A DNA stretch of 64,000 nucleotides. Source: Shimia thalassica (GTDB lineage: Bacteria; Pseudomonadota; Alphaproteobacteria; Rhodobacterales; Rhodobacteraceae). Below the pieces are notes generated by a model. The model made no database searches and was not told the origin of the DNA. It saw only the letters and a list, made by a program, of their open reading frames with translations. This document shows positions 1-8,591 of the stretch, one piece after another; the first letter of the stretch is position 1, and every line of letters starts with the position of its first letter. The stretch spans positions 930,001-994,000 of the forward strand of contig NZ_CYTW01000001.1 of NCBI RefSeq assembly GCF_001458215.1. The letters run 5' to 3'. A program made the translations under genes and the position numbers.

Positions 1-906
1 GGGATCATCAATCTGTTCCACACGGATGGTCAGCGGGACGCGTTCAGACGGCGGGGCAACGCGATGATGTTGGCCGGAGCGGATGCGCGTTTGCTGGACC
101 AGTCAGAGTTGCGCAAGATGGCCCCCTTCCTGAACTTTGATAATGCCCGCTTCCCGATCAAGGGCGGCCTGATGCAATCGCGCGCCGGTACAGCCCGTCA
201 CGATGGTGTGGTCTGGGGGTATGCGCGCGGCGCGGACATGCGTGGCGTGGACATTATCCAGAATTGCGAAGTCACCGGTTTCCGGATTGAAAACGGTGCG
301 GTCAAAGGCGTTGAAACCTCGCGCGGATATATTGGCGCGGGCAAGGTCGGTGTTGCCGTCGCCGGCAACTCGAGCCGGGTCATGGCGAAGGCGGGCATGC
401 GTCTTCCGATGGAAAGCCACGTGTTGCAGGCCTTTGTGTCCGAAGGGCTGAAACCAACCATACCGGGGGTCATTACCTTTGGGGCAGGGCACTTCTATGT
501 CAGCCAGTCCGACAAAGGGGGCTTGGTCTTTGGTGGTGATATCGACGGCTATAACTCGTATGCGCAACGCGGCAACCTGCCTGTTGTCGAAGACGTTCTG
601 GAAGGCGGAATGGCCTTGATGCCAATGATTGGCCGCGGGCGATTGCTGCGCAGCTGGGGCGGCGTCATGGACATGTCGATGGATGGCTCGCCGATCATTG
701 ATCGTACGGACATTGAAGGTCTCTATTTCAACGGGGGCTGGTGTTACGGCGGGTTCAAGGCGGCACCCGCATCTGGATACGCCTTCGCGCATCTTCTTGC
801 CACGGACCGCCCGCATGAGACGGCCAGCGCCTATCGGTTCGACCGGTTCGCACGCGGCCATATTATTGATGAAAAGGGCGTCGGTGCCCAACCCAACTTG
901 CATTGA
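1..906 (+). CDS. soxB: Sarcosine oxidase beta subunit, 5' end missing
   Basis: The reading frame is open from base 1, so the start lies left of the window. About 301 C-terminal residues are visible; the family is usually a little over 400 residues, so roughly a quarter is missing. SoxB is the FAD/FMN-bearing subunit of heterotetrameric sarcosine oxidase. The enzyme oxidatively demethylates N-methylglycine to glycine and passes the methyl group to tetrahydrofolate. The visible part has the FAD-dependent oxidoreductase (DAO) fold, including the late segment with DMSMDGSPIID followed by NGGWCYGGFKAAPASG, which is typical of SoxB C-termini. The gene order soxB-soxD-soxA-soxG that follows settles the identity. 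The start cannot be judged. Confidence 0.9.
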   Translation, partial: GIINLFHTDGQRDAFRRRGNAMMLAGADARLLDQSELRKMAPFLNFDNARFPIKGGLMQSRAGTARHDGVVWGYARGADMRGVDIIQNCEVTGFRIENGAVKGVETSRGYIGAGKVGVAVAGNSSRVMAKAGMRLPMESHVLQAFVSEGLKPTIPGVITFGAGHFYVSQSDKGGLVFGGDIDGYNSYAQRGNLPVVEDVLEGGMALMPMIGRGRLLRSWGGVMDMSMDGSPIIDRTDIEGLYFNGGWCYGGFKAAPASGYAFAHLLATDRPHETASAYRFDRFARGHIIDEKGVGAQPNLH

Positions 907-915
907 GGTGAAAAG

Positions 916-1203
916 ATGCTGATCCCTCATCCCCTTCTTGGCCTGCGTGATGCGCAAGAGTTCACCTATCTTGGTGATGCGTCATTGATGGACCGTCCGG
1001 ACCCTACACTAGACAACGCCGAGACCGCGTTCTGCGACTATGTGTTCATGCGAGACAACCCCGCCGGTGTGCACCGAGAATTGTGGTTCCATGAACAGGG
1101 CGACCGGTCCTGGCTGGTTGTGACACGCAACACGATCACACATGAAATTCTGGGTGCTGAACTGGCCAAAGATCTCAAGTTGAACCGGAAGGACGCGCAA
1201 TGA
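916..1203 (+). CDS. soxD: Sarcosine oxidase delta subunit, zinc ligands not conserved
   Basis: This 95-aa protein sits between soxB and soxA and overlaps soxA by 4 bp. A GAGGTG ribosome site precedes the ATG. SoxD is the small structural subunit of heterotetrameric sarcosine oxidase and normally binds zinc through an N-terminal CPxCG pair plus His and Cys in an HxGGCRxW segment. Here the N-terminus reads MLIPHPLLGLRD and the second site reads FHEQGDRSW. Both N-terminal Cys and the later Cys are therefore absent, and only the His is kept. The rest (EFTYLGD, VTRNTITHEI) follows the family. This divergent SoxD either lacks zinc or binds it differently. Confidence 0.88.
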   Translation: MLIPHPLLGLRDAQEFTYLGDASLMDRPDPTLDNAETAFCDYVFMRDNPAGVHRELWFHEQGDRSWLVVTRNTITHEILGAELAKDLKLNRKDAQ

Positions 1204-4145
1204 GCCGTTTGCAAGGTGGTCACATTGACCGGAACGCACCCCTGAATTTCAGTTTCAACGGGCAGTGTTACCAAGGATACCAGGGCGACACGCTCGCTTC
1301 GGCGCTCTTGGCGAATGATGTGCAACTCATGGGGCGGAGTTTCAAATATCACCGCCCGAGAGGCGTGTTTTCGGCCGGTTCGGAAGAGCCGAACGCCATG
1401 GTCGAACTGCGATCCGGAGCACGAAAAGAGCCCAACACGCGGGTCACCGTGACCGAGCTGTTCGAAGGGCTTGAGGCGCAAAGCCAAAACCACATCGGGC
1501 CGCTGAACCGTGATCTTCTGGCGGTGAATGATTTGTTCGCCCCGTTCTTTGCCGCAGGGTTTTATTACAAGACATTCATGTGGCCCCGTGCCTTTTGGGA
1601 AAAGCTGTATGAACCGGTGATCCGAAGTGCGGCGGGCCTTGGACGCTTGTCGATGGAGGCCGACCCTGACAGCTATGATCGTGGGTTTCTGCACTGTGAT
1701 GTTCTGATCATCGGCGGGGGCGCCGCAGGTCTGGCAGCTGCGTTGACGGCAGCACGAGCGGGCGCTCAGGTGCTTCTCGCGGATGAAGATTTTCAGTTCG
1801 GCGGGCGATTGTCTTCAGAGAGCCATACACTTGACGGGGCATCTGCTTCGGAGTGGGTAGGGCAGACTCTGGCAGAACTCGACGCCCTTCCAAACGTCAA
1901 ACTCATGACGCGAACAACCGTGTTCGGGGCCTATGATCACGGCGTGTTTGGCGCGGTCGAACGGGTGTCAGATCACCTTGCTACTCCGGGTGAAGGCGTG
2001 CGCCAAACCTTGTGGCGGATCACGGCAAAACGCACGGTTTTGGCCGCCGGAGCCACGGAACGGCACATCCCGTTTGCGAATAACGATCGCCCCGGCATCA
2101 TGCTGGCTGGCGCGATGCGGTCTTATGCCAATCGCTGGGCCGTTTCACCGACGCGTTCCGATGCCGATGCTGTCGCCATTTTTGCCAACAATGATGACGG
2201 CCACCTGACAGCGCTCGACCTGATGGCAAAAGGTGTCAACGTGCTCGGGGTGATTGATCCTCGGGAAGATGCACCGCGCCTTGGCAATTATGACCTGTTT
2301 GCCGGTGGCGTTGTGAGCGGCACCAAAGGGCGGTTGGGATTGAAATCCATTCAGATTACCAAAAACGGCCAGTCGCAATGGCATGACTGTGGTGCGCTTG
2401 GCGTGTCTGGCGGGTGGAACCCCAACATTCATCTGTCTTCACATCATCGCGGTCGCCCTGTTTGGGACGAGAGCATTCTGGCCTTTGTCCCTGGAAAAGA
2501 CGGTCCTGCGGGATTGATACCGGCAGGGGCGGCCAATGGGCAGGGCAGCACAGCCGCGGCATTGGCCGGCGGCAAGGCCGCAGCCCAAGAGGCGCTTGGC
2601 GATCTGGGACTGGCCATTAGGGATGTCGTCCTGCCCGAAGCAGAAGATGCCGAGATCGCACAGGCGGCGTTCTGGCATGTTCCGGGGAAGGGGCGCGCAT
2701 GGGTCGATTTCCAGAACGATGTGACGGTTAAAGACATTGATCTGGCCCATAAGGAAAACATGCGTCCGGTCGAACATCTGAAACGCTGGACCACTTTGGG
2801 CATGGCAACGGATCAGGGCAAGACGGCAAATATTTCCGCCCTTGCGGTGATGGCCGAACTGACCGAGAAATCCATTCCGGAAACCGGCACAACCATGTTC
2901 CGCCCCCCTTACACAGGGGTATCTCTGGGGGTTCTGGGCGGCGGCGATACAGGGTCGAATTTTCGCCCGCGCCGTTTGACGCCGACCCATCATTGGGCGG
3001 CCGGTCTGGGCGCAGAGTTTGTCGAGGTCGGCCCGTGGATGCGCGCGCAGTATTTCCCCAAAGATGGCGAGTCTCATTGGCGTGAAACCGTTGATCGTGA
3101 AGTGCTGGCTGTGCGGTCGGGCGTGGGCCTCTGTGATGTGACGACCTTGGGCAAGGTTGACGTACAGGGCGCAGATGCGGGTGAATTCCTTAACCGTCTT
3201 TATGCCAATATGATAGCAACGCTTCCCGTGGGCAAAGTGCGCTATGGATTGATGCTGCGCGAAGACGGCCATGCCTATGACGATGGCACATGCGCGCGGT
3301 TGGCCGAAGACCACTATGTCGTCACGACCACCACCGCGAATGCGGGTCCGGTCTATCGCAATATGGAGTTTGCGCATCAGTGCCTGTGGCCCGAATTGGA
3401 TGTGCAGATGATTTCAACAACGGATGCTTGGGCGCAGGTGGCTGTTGCGGGACCAAACTCGCGGGCGTTGTTGGAACGTATCGTGGATGATCTTGATCTT
3501 TCTAACGAGGCCTTTCCCTTTATGGGGTGTGCCGAACTTACCATCTGTGGCGGTTTGCGGGCGCGGTTGTTCAGGATTTCGTTCTCTGGCGAGTTGGCCT
3601 ATGAGCTCGCGGTGCCTGCGCGCTATGGGCATGCGTTGATGCAGCGTTTGATGGATCTGGGCCAAGATCTTGGCGTGACGCCTTATGGTACCGAAACCTT
3701 GGGTGTTTTGCGGATCGAAAAGGGGCACGCCGCCGGTGCCGAACTGAATGGCCAAACCACACCGACGATGTTGGGCATGGACCGCATGGTGTCGAAAAAG
3801 AAAGACAGCATCGGTGCAATCATGTCGCGTCGCGAAGGGTTGTCCGAAAACACCCGCCGTCTGATTGGGCTCAAGCCCGTTGATCCTGATGCGCCTGTTG
3901 TGGCCGGGTCGCACCTTTTTGCCAAAGGCGCGGCTCAGGACACACACAGCGATCAGGGGTGGATCACATCGGCGTGTTTCTCTCCGCATCTCGGGTGCCA
4001 CATTGGTCTGGGATATCTGGAAAACGGCGATACGCGTCTTGGTGAAATCATCACAGCCGCCAATCCGCTCGAGGGTCAGGAAATGCAGCTTGAAGTGGTT
4101 TCCGCCCATTTTGTTGACCCTGAAGGAGGACGTCTGCGTGACTGA
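1200..4145 (+). CDS. soxA: Sarcosine oxidase alpha subunit
   Basis: This 981-aa protein is the full family length. It is the NAD-binding and tetrahydrofolate-linked subunit. The N-terminus carries a 2Fe-2S-ferredoxin-like fold (GQCYQGYQGDTLASALLANDV). A Rossmann dinucleotide site, VLIIGGGAAGLAAAL, lies near residues 170-185. The C-terminal half, from about residue 600, is a GcvT-like aminomethyltransferase domain (AGLGAEFVEVGPWMRAQYF; VRSGVGLCDVTTLGKVDVQG), where methylene-THF is formed. It starts inside soxD (ATGA overlap) and its stop lies within the first codons of soxG, so the genes are translationally coupled. The substrate could be another N-methylamino acid, given the unusual SoxD, but sarcosine is the default. 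Confidence 0.93.
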   Translation: MSRLQGGHIDRNAPLNFSFNGQCYQGYQGDTLASALLANDVQLMGRSFKYHRPRGVFSAGSEEPNAMVELRSGARKEPNTRVTVTELFEGLEAQSQNHIGPLNRDLLAVNDLFAPFFAAGFYYKTFMWPRAFWEKLYEPVIRSAAGLGRLSMEADPDSYDRGFLHCDVLIIGGGAAGLAAALTAARAGAQVLLADEDFQFGGRLSSESHTLDGASASEWVGQTLAELDALPNVKLMTRTTVFGAYDHGVFGAVERVSDHLATPGEGVRQTLWRITAKRTVLAAGATERHIPFANNDRPGIMLAGAMRSYANRWAVSPTRSDADAVAIFANNDDGHLTALDLMAKGVNVLGVIDPREDAPRLGNYDLFAGGVVSGTKGRLGLKSIQITKNGQSQWHDCGALGVSGGWNPNIHLSSHHRGRPVWDESILAFVPGKDGPAGLIPAGAANGQGSTAAALAGGKAAAQEALGDLGLAIRDVVLPEAEDAEIAQAAFWHVPGKGRAWVDFQNDVTVKDIDLAHKENMRPVEHLKRWTTLGMATDQGKTANISALAVMAELTEKSIPETGTTMFRPPYTGVSLGVLGGGDTGSNFRPRRLTPTHHWAAGLGAEFVEVGPWMRAQYFPKDGESHWRETVDREVLAVRSGVGLCDVTTLGKVDVQGADAGEFLNRLYANMIATLPVGKVRYGLMLREDGHAYDDGTCARLAEDHYVVTTTTANAGPVYRNMEFAHQCLWPELDVQMISTTDAWAQVAVAGPNSRALLERIVDDLDLSNEAFPFMGCAELTICGGLRARLFRISFSGELAYELAVPARYGHALMQRLMDLGQDLGVTPYGTETLGVLRIEKGHAAGAELNGQTTPTMLGMDRMVSKKKDSIGAIMSRREGLSENTRRLIGLKPVDPDAPVVAGSHLFAKGAAQDTHSDQGWITSACFSPHLGCHIGLGYLENGDTRLGEIITAANPLEGQEMQLEVVSAHFVDPEGGRLRD

Positions 4146-4695
4146 TCTTACACCGATTACAGCTCTTGGGGGCACATCCGCGCGTGTTCAGAAGTTCGGC
4201 GCTTTGACAATTTCGGAGAATACAGAACTTGGGCTGGCGTCTTTGTCCCTGCGATCCGGGCAAGCGGCGCCGTCTCCCTTCGGTCTCATCCTGCCAGATA
4301 TCGGACGTTCAAGTGCCATTGAAGGGTTTGCGGCGTTCTGGACGGCCACAGGGCAATGGATGATCGAAGCAGACGGTCAGGCGGATCGCGATTTCGCAAA
4401 AGCGCTCAAATCTGAGGCACCACAGTGTTCCGTCACAGAACAGACCGATGGATTTGTCGCATTCGAGATTGAATCCATTGACGGCGCCGGACCGATCAAC
4501 GACGTGATGGCCAAGCTGGTCAATATCGACCCGCTGGGCTTTGACGAAGGATCGGCGCTGCGGACTGGACTTGAACATATGAGTGTCTTTCTGGTGCGCC
4601 GCAGTGCAGGACATATTGCGGTGATCGGGATGCGCACGCTGGCAGACTCACTGTGGCATGCATTGTCCACGGCGGCCGCCCGACAGAACACCTAA
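4138..4695 (+). CDS. soxG: Sarcosine oxidase gamma subunit
   Basis: This 185-aa protein starts at a GTG at 4138, chosen because AAGGAGGA lies at 4123-4130, 7 bp upstream. The longer open frame reaching back to 3865 lies inside soxA and is an artefact. SoxG is the small subunit that packs with the GcvT domain of SoxA. Typical features are RRSAGHIAVIGMRTLADSLWHAL near the C-terminus and an early GALTISENTELGLASLSLRSG segment. It overlaps the end of soxA by 8 bp and completes a soxBDAG unit. It diverges fast in the family, so identity rests partly on position. Confidence 0.88.
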   Translation: MTDLTPITALGGTSARVQKFGALTISENTELGLASLSLRSGQAAPSPFGLILPDIGRSSAIEGFAAFWTATGQWMIEADGQADRDFAKALKSEAPQCSVTEQTDGFVAFEIESIDGAGPINDVMAKLVNIDPLGFDEGSALRTGLEHMSVFLVRRSAGHIAVIGMRTLADSLWHALSTAAARQNT

Positions 4696-4806
4696 AACAA
4701 GGGGCTGGCGACAATGACCAGCCCACTGACAACGATAACAACATTTAACATGATCCCATCAGGTGTGCTCTGGGGAGTGCCGCCTGTCCCTCCTGTGGAG
4801 AAAAAA

Positions 4807-5691
4807 ATGACCAAATACTGCCTGACTGTTACTTGCGAGAGCCGCCGCGGCATCGTCGCTGCGATTGCGACGTTCCTTGCGGATCATGGCTGTAACATCA
4901 CCGACTCGTCTCAGTTTGATGATCTGGACACGGGCCAGTTCTTTATGCGCGTGAGCTTTGGTTCCGAAACTGGCGCAGACCACGTTGCCCTGTCCGAGGC
5001 CTTTGGCGAAATTGCCGAAGGGTTCGGCATGAACTTTGCGTTCCATGACGAGAGCGAAAAGATGAAGATCGTCATCATGGTGTCGCGCTTTGGGCACTGT
5101 CTGAACGATCTTTTGTACCGTGTGCGCATCGGCGCCCTGCCGGTCGAGATTGTGGCGGTGATATCGAACCATATGGATTATCAGAAAGTTGTCGTGAACA
5201 ACGATATTCCGTTCCACTGCATCAAGGTTACCAAAGAAAACAAACCGACCGCCGAAGCCGCGATTATGCAGGTTGTGGAAGAATCCGGTGCCGAATTGAT
5301 TGTTCTGGCGCGCTACATGCAGATCCTTTCGGATGAAATGTGCACGAAGATGTCGGGAAAAATCATCAACATCCACCACTCGTTCCTTCCTTCGTTCAAA
5401 GGCGCAAACCCTTACAAACAGGCCTTTGCGCGGGGCGTGAAACTTATCGGGGCGACCTCGCACTATGTCACGGCAGACCTTGATGAAGGTCCGATCATCG
5501 AGCAGGACATTGTGCGGATTTCCCACGCCCAAAGCCCGAACGACTATGTTTCGCTGGGGCGGGATGTCGAAAGTCAGGTTCTGGCGCGGGCCATTCATGC
5601 CCATGCCAACAACCGCGTCTTTTTGAATGGCAACAAAACCGTTGTGTTTGAAGCTTCGCCAGGCAGCTACTCGAGTGAACGCATGGGCTAG
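4807..5691 (+). CDS. purU: Formyltetrahydrofolate deformylase
   Basis: This 294-aa enzyme hydrolyses 10-formyl-THF to formate and THF. The ATG at 4807 is chosen because GGAG lies 6 bp upstream and it gives the normal N-terminus; an upstream in-frame start at 4714 would add a non-homologous leader. Residues 1-80 form an ACT domain (CLTVTCESRRGIVAAIATFLADHGC). The rest is a formyl-transferase fold with the catalytic Asn/His/Asp signature: IHHSFLPSFKGANPY and ATSHYVTADLDEGPIIEQD. Downstream of soxBDAG it regenerates THF from methyl groups captured by sarcosine oxidase, releasing formate for energy. A strong terminator follows. Confidence 0.95.
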   Translation: MTKYCLTVTCESRRGIVAAIATFLADHGCNITDSSQFDDLDTGQFFMRVSFGSETGADHVALSEAFGEIAEGFGMNFAFHDESEKMKIVIMVSRFGHCLNDLLYRVRIGALPVEIVAVISNHMDYQKVVVNNDIPFHCIKVTKENKPTAEAAIMQVVEESGAELIVLARYMQILSDEMCTKMSGKIINIHHSFLPSFKGANPYKQAFARGVKLIGATSHYVTADLDEGPIIEQDIVRISHAQSPNDYVSLGRDVESQVLARAIHAHANNRVFLNGNKTVVFEASPGSYSSERMG

Positions 5692-5713
5692 TGTGCTCAA
5701 ACAGGTTTGGAAG

Positions 5714-5745
5714 AGGGCCCGCCAATTGAGCGGGCCCTTTTTGTT
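5714..5745 (+). terminator. Rho-independent terminator after purU
   Basis: A perfect 9-bp stem (AGGGCCCGC / GCGGGCCCT) with a 7-nt loop is followed by TTTTTG and TTT. It closes the sox-purU transcript and separates it from the GntR gene. Confidence 0.92.
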
Positions 5746-5841
5746 TGCGGCACTTTAGGGCAGCTTGCGCTGGACCCCGGGGGCGCTGCCGCGTTATCTT
5801 GCTGTGCGCTCGTTCCGAGACAATTGCAAAGGATCGCCCCT

Positions 5842-6555
5842 GTGACTCACCCTGCGAACACGCCACCTCTGACCACGCTTCCGGGATCGACGGTGAAATA
5901 CGTGATCGAAACGTTGAACTCGCGGATCGTGACACAGGAATACGCCACGGAAGAACGCCTTCCCTCGGAAAGGCAATTGGCGCAAGAGCTGGGTGTGGCG
6001 CGAAATACGGTCCGCGAAGCCTTGGACCAGCTCGAGATGCGCGGCATGATCCGGCGCCGTGCCGGTTCAGGGTCTTTTGTTACCTATGATCCGGACGGCT
6101 CTGGCGAAGCGATCTCACCCATTGCATCGGAAACCGGCCCTTTGCAGTTGCAGGTGATGCGCGGCATTCTTGAACCGGAAATGGTCCGTCTGGCCATCGT
6201 AAACATGCCGCCCAAACAGATCGAAGCCCTGTCTGCAACACTGTCCAAAATGGAAGCGGTTCAGACGGATGCAACGGCGTTTGTCCGTCTTGAAGAGGAG
6301 TTTCATCGTCTCATTGCCGAAGGCACGGGCAACCCGTTGTTGGTGGCCTGTTACAATCTGGTGATTGACGCACGTCGGCAATCGTTCCGCGCGGCCATGT
6401 ATCGCCGCCACCTTACGCCTGCGCGCATTGCGACGTATCAGCGGGCTTATAACGGCCTGTTCAACGCGATTGCGGCACGCGATATCGAGGAAGCAACCGA
6501 GTTTATGAAGCTTGCTCTGATCGAAGATCAGCGGCTGTTGCTTCAGGATGAATAA
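5842..6555 (+). CDS. GntR-family regulator, FCD (FadR) subfamily
   Basis: This 237-aa protein starts at the GTG at 5842. AAAGGA lies 8 bp upstream, whereas the longer frame from 5707 would begin inside the purU terminator. The N-terminal winged helix shows the GntR signature (RLPSERQLAQELGVARNTVREALDQLEMRGMIRRRAGSG in two parts, residues 25-65). The C-terminal part is an FCD ligand domain with the acid and His metal residues spread over LEEEFHRLIAEGTGNP and the following helices. Standing between sox-purU and amt-dmm, it is the obvious candidate to regulate methylated-amine or C1 genes. The effector is unknown. Confidence 0.88.
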   Translation: MTHPANTPPLTTLPGSTVKYVIETLNSRIVTQEYATEERLPSERQLAQELGVARNTVREALDQLEMRGMIRRRAGSGSFVTYDPDGSGEAISPIASETGPLQLQVMRGILEPEMVRLAIVNMPPKQIEALSATLSKMEAVQTDATAFVRLEEEFHRLIAEGTGNPLLVACYNLVIDARRQSFRAAMYRRHLTPARIATYQRAYNGLFNAIAARDIEEATEFMKLALIEDQRLLLQDE

Positions 6556-6924
6556 GACCAATTGAACCAATTTCCAAATTGGCCGGCCTGCAGCCATAGC
6601 TTTCCTTTTCCGATGCCCTGTCCCCCGATTCTCTGAGTTTGCGCCGCGCCCGTTTGGGGCGAGTGTACCCCCAGTACTTCCCTTCTTGTTTCTGAAGTCC
6701 AGCGTTTGTTGGTTTTTCACACGCCTAAGATTTGATCTTTGCCGTGCCTAAGGCGCTATTTTTGATCGCCTCAGTAGGTAAATAAAAATTCCCTGTAGGA
6801 AAAAAGTTTGCTTGAGAGGGTGTTTGGCCCCCTACTTGTTTTACTAAATGAGCCAGTTTGAGAAATTGGATCAAACCAAAGCTGGCTACAAACCTGGTGA
6901 ACGACAAAGGACAAGGAGAAGGAC
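6556..6924 (+). other. Intergenic region upstream of amt
   Basis: No convincing gene is seen in 369 bp. A short inverted repeat, CCAATTT-CC-AAATTGG, lies at 6567-6582 just after the GntR stop. The second half is AT-rich and probably holds the amt-dmm promoter. I looked for a sigma-54 promoter here because amt genes are often nitrogen-controlled. The best candidate, TGGCCCCCTACTTGT near 6835, lacks the -12 GC, so I do not call it. Confidence 0.5.
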
Positions 6925-8304
6925 TTGGAACAGGATCTGGAATCTTTGGCGACCGCGGTTGCTGAGCTAACAGAGAAGGTGGCCGCGACAAATGGCACGT
7001 TCTCGGAAACTTTCTATTATTTAACGATCCCGCTCATGGTGCTGATCCATGTCGGGTTTCTGGCCTATGAAATGGGGGCCTCGCGTTCGAAAAACGCATT
7101 GGCGTCAGGCATCAAGAACATCCTCGCCTTTGCGATGATTGTGCCGTTCTTCTATTTCGTTGGTTGGTGGGTGTATTGGGCCTTCCCAACAGGATTGACC
7201 CTGTCCGAAGGTGCCATGGGCATTTCGGGACTGGCCTATGCCAACGAAGTGGCCGCGCCGTGGAGCGCATACATGGGCCCCAACCTTGATGACCGCGCGT
7301 CGGGCGTCTTCTGGGGGGCGTTTGTTCTGTTTGCCGCAACAACGGCTTCTATCCTGTCGGGTGGTGTCATCGAACGGATCAAGCTGACCGGTTTTGTGGT
7401 TCTGGCGATTGTTCTGGGCGCATTTGTCTGGATTCTGGCAGGCGCGTGGGGCTGGCACTCTGATGGCTGGCTGGTCACGAAATTCGGTTATCACGACTTT
7501 GGTGCGGCTGGTGTTGTACACATGATCGCGGGCTTCTTTACCCTAGGTGTGTTGCTCAACCTTGGGCCACGGATCGGCAAGTTTAACGCCGACGGCAGTG
7601 CAAACCATATTGCGGGCCACTCGATGCCGATGACCTTGATCGGTCTTATGCTGATCATCGCGGGTTTCTGGGGCTTCCTGATGGGGTGTGTGATCGTTCC
7701 GGGCGAGGCCTGGTCCTGGTCGAACACGATCGAAGGCACCATTTATGGTACGCCGATGACCATTTCGGGCATGACTTTCAACACATTGATGGGCTTTGCC
7801 GGCGGTATCATTGGCGCATGGATGGTCACACGTGACCCGTTCTGGATGATGTCCGGTGCCCTTGGCGGGATTATCTCTTGCGCGGCTGGTCTTGATCTTT
7901 GGTATCCGCCCATGGCCTTTGCCATTGGTTTCATCGGTGCCGTTGCCATGCCGTTCGTTGCCTCTTTCATCGAAAAACTGGGCATTGACGACGCCGTAGG
8001 CGCAGTCACCGTGCACGGTTTCCTTGGCCTGTGGGGACTGATCGCTGTCGGTATCGCCGCACAAGGTTATCCGGCGATGTTTGGTGAAGATGTCATCACA
8101 ATCTCGTTCTTCGGTCAGCTGGTTGGTGCTGTTGTCATGGCGCTGCTGGGCTTTGTTCCCGGCTATGTGGTCTCTTTCATCCTGAAAGCAACCGGTCAGC
8201 TGCGTGTTCCAGCCGAAGCCGAGATCATGGGTCTGGATGCGGTGAAGGTTCCTGCCGACGCCTATCCAGAAGCCCTGCACCCGTCGGTGAGCCCGGCTGA
8301 GTAA
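6925..8304 (+). CDS. amt: Ammonium transporter (Amt family)
   Basis: This 459-aa inner-membrane channel for ammonium, and possibly methylammonium, starts at TTG 6925 with AAGGAG 6 bp upstream. An N-terminal acidic amphipathic leader (residues 1-24) precedes about 11 membrane segments. The two pore histidines are visible: H199 in AAGVVHMIAG and H364 in VTVHGFLGLWG. Its position directly upstream of the dimethylamine monooxygenase genes suggests it takes in or recaptures ammonium and methylamine made during dimethylamine breakdown, rather than being a general GlnK-linked AmtB. No glnK lies next to it; instead a 58-aa membrane protein follows after 30 bp. Confidence 0.95.
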   Translation: MEQDLESLATAVAELTEKVAATNGTFSETFYYLTIPLMVLIHVGFLAYEMGASRSKNALASGIKNILAFAMIVPFFYFVGWWVYWAFPTGLTLSEGAMGISGLAYANEVAAPWSAYMGPNLDDRASGVFWGAFVLFAATTASILSGGVIERIKLTGFVVLAIVLGAFVWILAGAWGWHSDGWLVTKFGYHDFGAAGVVHMIAGFFTLGVLLNLGPRIGKFNADGSANHIAGHSMPMTLIGLMLIIAGFWGFLMGCVIVPGEAWSWSNTIEGTIYGTPMTISGMTFNTLMGFAGGIIGAWMVTRDPFWMMSGALGGIISCAAGLDLWYPPMAFAIGFIGAVAMPFVASFIEKLGIDDAVGAVTVHGFLGLWGLIAVGIAAQGYPAMFGEDVITISFFGQLVGAVVMALLGFVPGYVVSFILKATGQLRVPAEAEIMGLDAVKVPADAYPEALHPSVSPAE

Positions 8305-8334
8305 CTGCAACTGCAAAGTGAAAGGACAAGACCA

Positions 8335-8511
8335 ATGGAAGCACCTTTTGAAGTCAACACATGGGACGGCGTTACCGGAGCCATCTACACCGGATACGGA
8401 TCTGGCGAAATGCTCTGGCTGCTGGTCATGCTTGCCCTGATTGTTGTCGCGCTGTTCCTTGGCTGGCGCCATGAAGAGCACGCCTACAAGGCCACCAAAA
8501 GTCAGGGCTAA
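8335..8511 (+). CDS. Small single-span membrane protein between amt and dmmD
   Basis: This 58-aa open frame runs ATG 8335 to TAA 8511, with AAAGGAC upstream. The first 25 residues are soluble (MEAPFEVNTWDGVTGAIY). One strong transmembrane helix follows (residues 27-43, about MLWLLVMLALIVVALFLGW), then a short basic tail RHEEHAYKATKSQG. It lies in the 287-bp gap between amt and dmmD on the same strand and is probably co-transcribed with them. I do not recognise a family. Possible roles are an Amt partner or a membrane tether for the Dmm complex; both are inference. Confidence 0.72.
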   Translation: MEAPFEVNTWDGVTGAIYTGYGSGEMLWLLVMLALIVVALFLGWRHEEHAYKATKSQG

Positions 8512-8591
8512 ATCCTGACCGGGCCGGCGTTTCCCCCCTTTTTCCCGCCGGCCCAACCAACACCTAAAATTCCACCTGAAGGACAACTAGA

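Noticed and set aside
103-957. A 284-codon frame on the minus strand across soxB
   Set aside because: It is antisense to a gene with strong family motifs, is rich in His, Arg and Cys, and has no ribosome site or recognisable domain. The same holds for long antisense frames over soxA, the RND permease, amt and the xylose genes.
5707-5841. Upstream extension of the GntR gene
   Set aside because: The added 45 codons lie over the purU terminator; GTG 5842 has a ribosome site and the right length.
6833-6850. Possible sigma-54 promoter before amt
   Set aside because: TGGCCCCCTACTTGT lacks the GC at -12, and the region is too A/T-rich to trust a half match.
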